Part shown: piece by piece, positions 57,534-64,000 of the stretch
Position numbering within the stretch: position 1 is the first letter of the stretch
Layout of the letters: each line of letters starts with the position of its first letter
NCBI GenBank assembly: GCA_027924645.1
Contig: BSBN01001150.1
Coordinates: 1,798,001-1,862,000 of the forward strand
Origin: Cunninghamia lanceolata
Lineage: Eukaryota; Streptophyta; Pinopsida; Cupressales; Cupressaceae
Direction: 5' to 3'
Length of the DNA stretch: 64,000 nucleotides
Translations under genes and position numbers: made by a program
The notes under the pieces: generated by a model
What the model was told of the DNA's origin: nothing
Database searches by the model: none
What the model saw: only the letters and a program-made list of their open reading frames with translations

Positions 57534-57970
57534 TATCTGAATCACTAATCACAAATGCAATTGAATATCAACTAATTTTAGATTGACATGAACCATGAAA
57601 TCTAAAATGAGACCACATAAACACAAATTCCCAATAACTTGCAAAACTTGCTTTGTATTGACTAAATTTTGGTAGTCTCAACAATTCATTATCAAATCTA
57701 ACTTACAAATGAGAGAAAATGATGGCCCTTTTATAGACAAGGTACCATACCGAGTTTTTCAATGGATGATAGAGATTTACTCAACACCAATGGTCCAGAT
57801 TACATGGCATTTAATGAGATACATCAGTTGGTTGCATTTTTGGATTTGCATTTGTCATTTAGGAAAAAGACAAAAAATAACTTACAAATACATTGAATCT
57901 GGATAAAATGGATACCCATTTAGTTGTATATGATGAAAAGTCAATTTTCAAGGCTTAATAAAGCCAAAAT
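57534..57970 (+). other. Unassigned sequence left of the chromovirus
   Basis: No gene recognised; the 65-codon frame at 57709-57906 has no domain. Confidence 0.5.
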
Positions 57971-58845
57971 TAATGAAGCGTGAATCACAAAACACACAAT
58001 AACATATATTGAACACAACAAATAGAACTTTCTTTTATTGAACTGGGCAACTCATTACATTACAGAAACTCAATTACAATCAGAGGATGAATCCTCTACT
58101 GGCTGCAACACATTACAGCTTTCCCAACCTCAAGACTCTTGAATCTTCAGCCTTCTGTAACCCCAAAATCAGCTAGGGTTTCTATTTTCCCACCTATTCT
58201 TGACTCTACACTGGCCCCCTTCACTCTCCTACTGCCCAGGGTTCCCAAAATAGTCATAAATAGCACTTTTTGGCAGCTTCCAGCTAAATTTTGAATTTTG
58301 CAACTCCCTCCAAAAGTAGGTCAACTTCCGGGAAGCATAACTTTTGATCCGAGTGTCCGATTGACGAACCGTTTTAAGCGCCGGAAAGCTCGCGATGTGA
58401 ACTATCACACCGGAAATCTGTAAACAGATTTCCATCAACTTTTCAGGACGTTATGGAAAGTTTTAGTGCCTCATATCTCGTTCCGAAAACTTTTAGGGGC
58501 TTTTCAGAAAATAAAAATTTTAATATCTTTCAGCTCACAAATGATCTTTGCCTGATTCCTTTGCCAAAGGTCTTATATTTCCATTATGTAACTTTTTGGA
58601 AGTTTTTACTTCATTATGTGCCCAAATGCAAACTTTCTAAAAATAGCAGGTACACTTTCCTAATTAGGCAGGTCGCTATTTTTAGCAGTTTTAGAAAAAT
58701 TGAAAGTCCTACATTATTATTCTAGATATTATGGAACCAAAAATACTAATTATGGAAAGAAATGAAAACAACTACAATGATTTTGAATTAACTTCTTTTT
58801 GGGTGATGTAAGATTGCCTTTACACTACTGGATGCTCCTGCATCA
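57971..58845 (-). repeat. 3' LTR of the chromovirus
   Basis: 875 bp. In plus orientation it runs from TAATGAAGC (57971; TGATGAAGG in the other LTR) to GCTCCTGCATCA (58845). The outer TG has mutated to TA. It contains the GTGAATCACAAAACACAC phrase shared with 63522. Confidence 0.88.
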
Positions 58846-58883
58846 GACACCCAGGGTAATTTGAGAAGTGACCCTGTCACGTC

Positions 58884-59060
58884 TCATATGTTTGTGTGAG
58901 GAAAACCCAAATGGTCAACCTCTGCCTTAGACAACCAAGAAGAATCTTCAACAGGCCTTCATTTCCATTTTACCAGATATTCTTTATATTGCTTGTTCCG
59001 AGTACTTCTTCCCACACGGCTATCCAAGATCTCTTCTATCTCCTCCATTGAAGTAGATGC
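58884..59060 (-). pseudogene. Chromodomain at the end of the polyprotein
   Basis: Reads EEIEEILDSRVGRSTRNKQYKEYLVKWK, then a stop (58959-58961) where Gly is usual, then RPVEDSSWLSKAEV and a terminal stop at 58884-58886. The ILD.R..R...EYLVKWKG.P...S.W pattern is the chromodomain of plant chromoviruses, which binds modified histones. The stop removes its last third. Confidence 0.88.
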
Positions 59061-60260
59061 CAGAATACTCCACTGCACTTCTGTTGGTCCATCCTCTGTT
59101 CCACCTTCATGATATTCTGATAAATCAGCAATGTTGAAAACAGGGGAAACATTGATCCCACTCCGTAGCTCTACCTCATATGCATTTCCTGAATCATGCT
59201 TCTTCAGGATTCTGCATGGTCCAAATTTCTTCATTTTCAACTTATTGTATGTTCCAATTGGGAACCTTTCTTTTCTCAAGTGAACCATGACTTCATCTCC
59301 TACCTGGAATTCCTTATATCTCCTCTTCTGATCTGCCTTAGCCTTGTACTGAATATTCATTTTATTAATGTGCTTTCTCACCTCTTCATGCAAATTCTTC
59401 AGATGTTCTGCAAAGTCTTCAACTTCAGCACTTGTCTTTTCTCCATTGTCCAGCTTCCTTAACTCAAAAGCATTTCTTGGGCTATTGCCATATACAATCT
59501 GGAATGGTGATTTACCAATACTCCTATTGACAGAATTATTGTAAGCAAATTCTGCTTGTGGTAAAATCAAATCCCATCCCTTGGGCTTATCTCCTACTAA
59601 GCATCGTAGCAGGTTGCCCAAACTCCTATTCACCACTTCAGTTTGTCCATCAGTCTGTGGATGGTGTGCAGAACTAAACTTCAAATCTGTCTTCAACTTC
59701 TTCCACAATGTCCTCTACAAATAACCAACAAACTTGGTATCTCAATCTGAAACTATGCTCTTTGGTAGACCATGTAATCTTACCACTTTCCTGAAAAATA
59801 ACTCTACAATATGAACAGCATCATTAGTCTTCTTACAAGGAATAAAATGTGCCATCTTTGAGAATCTGTCCACCACCACAAAAATAGAATCATGCCCTCT
59901 CTGTGTCCTTGGTAAACCAAGAACAAAATCCATACTAATATCATCCCATGGCTTCTCTGGTATAGGTAATGGTTGATACAATCCTGTATTTTGACTTGTT
60001 CCTTTTGCCATCTGACATACTCTGCAACTCTGCACAAACCTCCTCACATCCTACTATAGCTGTGGCCAATAATAATTTTCATTAACAATAGAAATGGTCT
60101 TATCTCGACCAAAGTGTCCAGCCAATCCTCCACTATGCTTCTCCTTAATCAGGTTCTCTCTCATGGAACTCCTCGGAATGCACAACTGGCTTCCTCTAAA
60201 CAACATGCCATCTTGGATTATGAAAGCCAACCATTTTGTCCTATCCAAAGTAACAGGCTC
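59048..60260 (-). pseudogene. Integrase of the chromovirus
   Basis: The HHCC start reads [22 protein letters not shown] and CRVCQMAKG. The core has [11 protein letters not shown] (first Asp, near 59930), SIVSD with a stop in the usual SDRD (second Asp, 59742-59750) and HHPQTDGQTEVVNRSLGNLLR (Glu). The C-terminal part carries RRYKEFQVGDEVMVHLRKERFP and KFGPCRILKK. Stops at 60054, 60051, 59742 and about 59718 are C-to-T or G-to-A type. The catalytic residues are all still present. Confidence 0.92.
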
Positions 60261-60775
60261 CAGACAAGCTTTCCAAGCCTCTGCAAAATCTGGATCTTCA
60301 GGATACAAACTTTTGAGTTTATCGAACCCAACAACCTCTATCTTCATTTTTGTCAACAAATTTTGCCTTCTGCTCAAGGCATCTGCAACTCTGTTCGACT
60401 TCCCACTCCTGTGCTTCAAAACAAAGGTATAACTCTGCAAAAACTCAACCCATTTTAAGTGCCTTTGGTTCAACTTCCCTTGACTATTAAGATACTGCAA
60501 AGCCTGATGATCAGTATATAAAACAAACTCTTTTGGCAACAAATAATGTCTCCATTTCTTCAAAGCCTAAACTATTGCATAAAATTCCTGATCATAAATA
60601 GAATACTTTTTCTTGGCATCATTAAGCTTCTCACTAAAATAGGTAATGGGCTTACCTTCTTGGCTCAAAATAGCTCCTATACCACTACCACTAGCATCAC
60701 AATCTACCTGAAATATCTTATTGAAATCTGGAAGTGCCAAAACAGGTTGTTCTACAACTTTCTACTTCAATGTAT
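60261..60775 (-). pseudogene. RNase H domain of the chromovirus
   Basis: Reads [53 protein letters not shown], a stop where Gln is usual, [26 protein letters not shown] and [16 protein letters not shown]. The DCDAS, DQE, TDH and ADALSR motifs are intact. Stops at 60762-60764 and near 60567. Confidence 0.9.
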
Positions 60776-61925
60776 CAAAGCTCTTATCTGCTCCTTTAAT
60801 CCATCTAAACTCTTTTCTATCCCCTCTCATTGTCTCAGTTAGAGGTGCACAAATGCTACTGAAATTCCTGATAAACTTTTTGTCAAAACTTGCCAAACCA
60901 TGAAAAGATCTTACCTCCGTTGTACTCCTTGGCGTAGGCCACTCAATGATAGCCCTTACTTTTTCTGGGTCCATCTTAAGACCTTCCTCTGAGACAACAA
61001 ATCTTAGGTATACCAACTCTTTCTTTACAAAACTACATTTCTTCAGATTAATCAGCAACTTCTCCTCCCTCAGCTTCTCTAGAACTCTTCTGATATGCAT
61101 CAAATGCTCATTCCAAGTCTTACTGAAAATCAAAATATCATCCAAATAAACAATAACAAAACTTCCCAAAAATTCTTTTAGTACCTCGTTCATGAGCCGC
61201 ATGAATGTGCTCGGTGCATTGGTTAGCCCAAATGGCATGACTAACCACTCATACAAACCCTCCTTTGTCTTGAAAGCTGTCTTCCATTCATCTCCTTCTC
61301 TGATTCGAATCTGGTGATACCCACTCTTCAGATCAATCTTCGTGAAGTACTTGGCTCCACTCAAACAATCCATTATGTCATCTATTCTTGGCAATGGAAA
61401 TCTATACTTGATCATTATCTTATTGATGGCTCGAGAGTCTGTACACATCCTCCATTCTCCATCTTTCTTTGGTGCTAGTACTGCAGGTACTACACATGGA
61501 CTTAGGCTCTCCCTTATCAGTCCCTTCCTCAACAACTCCTGAACTTGTCTGTTTAGCTCTTCATTCTCTGCAGGGGTCATTCTGTGGGCTGCCTTGTTTG
61601 GCAAACTGGCTCCTGGTATCAAATCCATTTGATGACTTATCTTCCTTACTGGTGGTAAACCTTCTGGTACATTATCAGAGATAATGTCCTGGAACTCTTC
61701 TAACATATCTGAAACTTCTACTGGTACATCTTCACAGTTCTCTTGACTAATCTTGGGAATCAATGCAAAGCAATGATGCTCATGCTTCATTCCCTCCAAA
61801 AACTTTCTACCATCTACCAAGCAAATTCTGGCAGTGCTACATACCTTTTCTTCCACCTCCTTCAAGGGCTTCAACTTATGACGAACTCCATCCTTTGTTA
61901 GGGAATATGTGTTTGCATGACCATC
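60765..61925 (-). pseudogene. Reverse transcriptase domain of the chromovirus
   Basis: Open for about 390 codons. Order: a linker with [30 protein letters not shown], the RT motifs [78 protein letters not shown], the catalytic [12 protein letters not shown] (near 61137-61148, both Asp intact) and [20 protein letters not shown]. It would copy the element RNA to DNA from the tRNA primer. Of all polymerase domains in the window this is the best preserved. It is joined to protease by a frameshift near 61920. Confidence 0.95.
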
Positions 61926-62390
61926 CATCATGGACAGCACTCCTATCATACTGCCACGGCCTCCTCAATAACATATGACATGCATCCATCGGTATGATGT
62001 TACACAGCACCTCATCATGGTAGTCACCAATCTTGAATTTCACTAAACACTGTTCATTGACCAAAGCTCTATGGTCCTTTTGCAACCATGCAATCATGTA
62101 TGGATGTGGATGCTTTCTTCTTGTCAACTTCAATTTGTCAACCATCTCCTCTGAAACAAGATTATCAGTGCTTCCACTGTCAATAATAATATCACAACAC
62201 TTACCTTCACATTTGCACCTTGTGCGGAATAAACTCTTCCTCTGATTGGGTTCTTTCTCCTCATTCAACAAAGTTCTTCTGACAACTAGGGTTTCTCCCC
62301 TTTCTGCATCTTCAGAGTGCTCAAACTGTGCATCTTCATCCACATGTGCAACTCGTGCATTACCTTCAGGTCTTCTATTCATCCTTCCTT
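61926..62390 (-). pseudogene. Aspartic protease domain of the chromovirus
   Basis: Same frame as gag. DIIIDSGSTDNLVSEEMVDKL (62150-62200) has the intact D-S-G active site. [11 protein letters not shown] near the end is the LLGRPW motif with Gly changed to Arg. A one-base shift near 61920 moves the reading into the RT frame ([11 protein letters not shown]). Confidence 0.9.
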
Positions 62391-63409
62391 GATGTTGCGG
62401 ACACTCGTATGCTCGATGCCCTTCTTCTCCACATTGGAAACAGGTTCCTCTGAAACCTCCTCTTCCAGGTCCTTGCCCAGGTCTACCTCTTCCTCTTCCT
62501 CTTTGCTCACCATTATTCTGGTCACGAGGGCAGTAGGTATTATCACCTCTCTGATTTCGACTGGTACCAGCTTCTTCACTTTTCTTTGCATCTTCATTTT
62601 GGCCCCCATAGGGTCTTCCACTAGTCCTTCCGCCTTGACCTCTTCCCCTTTGATTGCTATCAAATCTTTTATTCAGCTTCTCTTCCACCTTTAGAGAAAA
62701 CTGGTACGCATCTTCTATGGTGGTCATTCTTACTAGGCTCAACTCCTCTTGAATACTCGGCCTCAACCCATTAATGTAACGGGCTACCTTCTCCTTGTTG
62801 GGCTCTGCATGGCCTGTCCTGATAGTAATTTTATAAAACTCTTCTGTATACTCCTTAACAGACTTGTTACCTTGCTTTAGTCCTTGCAGCTTCTTCAGTA
62901 ACTCCATCTCATAGTCCATAGGAATGAACTGCTTCTTCAGTTTCTCCACCATCCGATCCCATCTAGTGATCTTTCCTTTTCCTCTTCTATTCCTCTCTAA
63001 TTGGACCTCCTTCCACCAAATATTGGCATGGCCCTTCAACTTTGTTTTTTGCAAACTTAACCCGATCTGGGTCCTCCACATCTTCATACTCAAAATACTC
63101 CTCCATTTCATTGATCCAATCAATAAGCTATTCTGGATTCAAATCTCTAGAATATGTAGAAATTTCGATCCTGGGCCTCTTTCTGATCTTCGAAATGGCC
63201 CTCAACAACCTAACTTCTGCAGCATCTCCGGTGGCTTCTTGTTCTTCCTCAGATAGCTCTTCTTTAGCTTCATCTTCACTTTCTTCTCTTACCCTCGGCT
63301 CAAACCCTCTTCGTAGCTCCTCTTGCAATGCATCGATTTGTCTTTGTAGGGCTCTAAAACCCTCTTCTATCAAAGCATTCCTCCCAACACGATTTCTTCG
63401 TGGAGGCAT
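62391..63409 (-). pseudogene. gag: Gag of the chromovirus
   Basis: The ATG at 63407-63409 lies about 87 bases past the PBS. The N-part MPPRRNRVGRNALIEEG and an acidic stretch are followed by a TAG at 63125-63127 (Gln expected in NPEQLIDWINEMEEYF) and a one-base insertion near 63045. The capsid core reads KLKGHANIWWKEVQLERNRRGKGKI and W..M...LKKQFIPMDYE. After an Arg/Gly-rich stretch comes the zinc knuckle CFQCGEEGHRAYEC, complete with CCHC (about 62403-62444). It would package the RNA in virus-like particles. Confidence 0.92.
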
Positions 63410-63495
63410 CTTGGTCTCCGCAGCAAACCCGCAACCTCAGGTCCTGGTGCAAACTACCTCACGATCGGCGATCTGTCTACACACTCAGGAACCCT

Positions 63496-63508
63496 TGCTC
63501 TGATACCA
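63496..63508 (-). other. Primer-binding site for initiator-Met tRNA
   Basis: On the minus strand it reads TGGTATCAGAGCA, two bases after the end of the 5' LTR. This is the standard plant Ty3/Gypsy and Copia site, complementary to the 3' end of initiator-Met tRNA. Confidence 0.95.
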
Positions 63509-63510
63509 CT

Positions 63511-64000
63511 TGATGAAGGGGGTGAATCACAAAACACACAATAACATATATTGAACACAGCAAATAGAACTTTCTTTTATTGAACTGGGCAACTCATTAC
63601 ATTACAGAAGCTCAATTACAATCAGAGGATGAATCCTCTACTGGCTACAACACATTACAGCTTTCCCAACCTCAAGACTCTTGAATCTTCAGCCTTCTAT
63701 AACCCCAAAATCAGCTAGGGTTTCTATTTTCCCACCTATTCTTGACTCTACATTGGCCCCCTTCACTTTCCTACTGCCCAAGGTTCCCAAAACAGTCATA
63801 AATAGCACTTTTTGGCGACTTCCAGCTAAATTTTGAATTTTGCAACTCCCTCCAAAAGTAGGTCAACTTCCGGGAAGCATAACTTTTGATCCGGGTGTCT
63901 GATTGATGAACCGTTTTAAGCACCGAAAAGCTCGCGATGTGAACTATCATGCCGGAAATCCGTAAACAGATTTCCATCAACTTTTCAAGATGTTATGGAA
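63511..64000 (-). repeat. 5' LTR of the chromovirus (partial)
   Basis: Matches 57971-58460 base by base with about 20 differences. If the length equals the other LTR (875 bp), about 385 bp lie beyond the window end. Confidence 0.93.

Larger units (their letters stand above)
57971..64000 (-). mobile_element. Chromovirus (Ty3/Gypsy) retrotransposon, minus strand, right LTR cut by window end
   Basis: LTR sequence at 57971-58845 recurs at 63511-64000, where the window ends. Read on the minus strand, the order is 5' LTR, initiator-Met PBS (63508-63496), gag, protease, RT, RNase H, integrase, chromodomain, 3' LTR. LTR termini are TGATG..CATCA. Two frameshifts and about eight stops make it inactive, but every domain is present. 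Over the ~480 bp of LTR that can be compared I count about 20 differences (near 4 percent), nearly all transitions, so it is younger than the element at 517-5455. The chromodomain would direct integration to modified chromatin. Confidence 0.95.

Noticed and set aside
62317..63503. Ser-rich plus frames opposite chromovirus gag
   Set aside because: Antisense to the Arg/Gly/Glu-rich gag, which has a zinc knuckle and capsid core.

Overview
The window reads as a repeat-dominated stretch of a very large plant nuclear genome, most likely a gymnosperm (conifer type). Evidence: telomere-like TTTAGGG arrays, plant-type LTR retrotransposons and LINEs, PLS-type PPR gene scraps with the wording MPQR/SWNAMIA/YAQNGF common in conifers, many nested and old insertions, and no intact host gene in 64 kb. 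Genus cannot be fixed from sequence alone.

Layout. 1-6560 is an array of ~357-bp satellite units split by a 4.9-kb non-autonomous LTR element (517-5455) with a perfect 5-bp target duplication. 6561-8592 is non-coding, with a 424-bp tandem duplication. 8593-14889 is an AT-rich composite: ~1.6-kb arms (one inverted, two direct) around tandem ~450-bp units, carrying a LINE scrap and a hairpin MITE. A truncated second copy (47110-56440) is opened by a 6-kb LINE and a SINE. 14885-17700 holds a minus-strand gag-like relic and its non-coding upstream region. 17720-25670 is a decayed Ty3/Gypsy element (gag-PR-RT-RH-IN plus a 3' accessory ORF). 25671-30063 holds a purine-rich tract and composite telomere-like repeats.

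30430-42670 is the most unusual region. I read it as a large DNA transposon with two convergent genes: a six-exon gene of unknown function (30682 to about 32.7 kb, plus) containing a tandem 358-bp exon duplication, and a single-frame 997-codon DDE-type transposase pseudogene (42404-39414, minus) with seven stops and no frameshift. Between them lie a 359-bp satellite array that flips orientation at a near-perfect palindrome, and PPR gene fragments. Paired GGATATCC palindromes occur at its edges and again near 45.5 kb. 42671-47109 contains LRR-receptor and PPR fragments inside degenerate TCGGTG-rich sequence. 57971-64000 is a minus-strand chromovirus (Ty3/Gypsy with chromodomain), nearly complete; its 5' LTR runs off the window.

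Nothing here looks like a functioning host gene. The elements relate by nesting: satellite array split by an LTR element; arm/unit composite split by LINE, SINE and MITE; transposon interior expanded by satellite and gene scraps. Decay is mainly by C-to-T changes that turn CAG/CAA/CGA into stops, as expected for methylated, silenced plant repeats.
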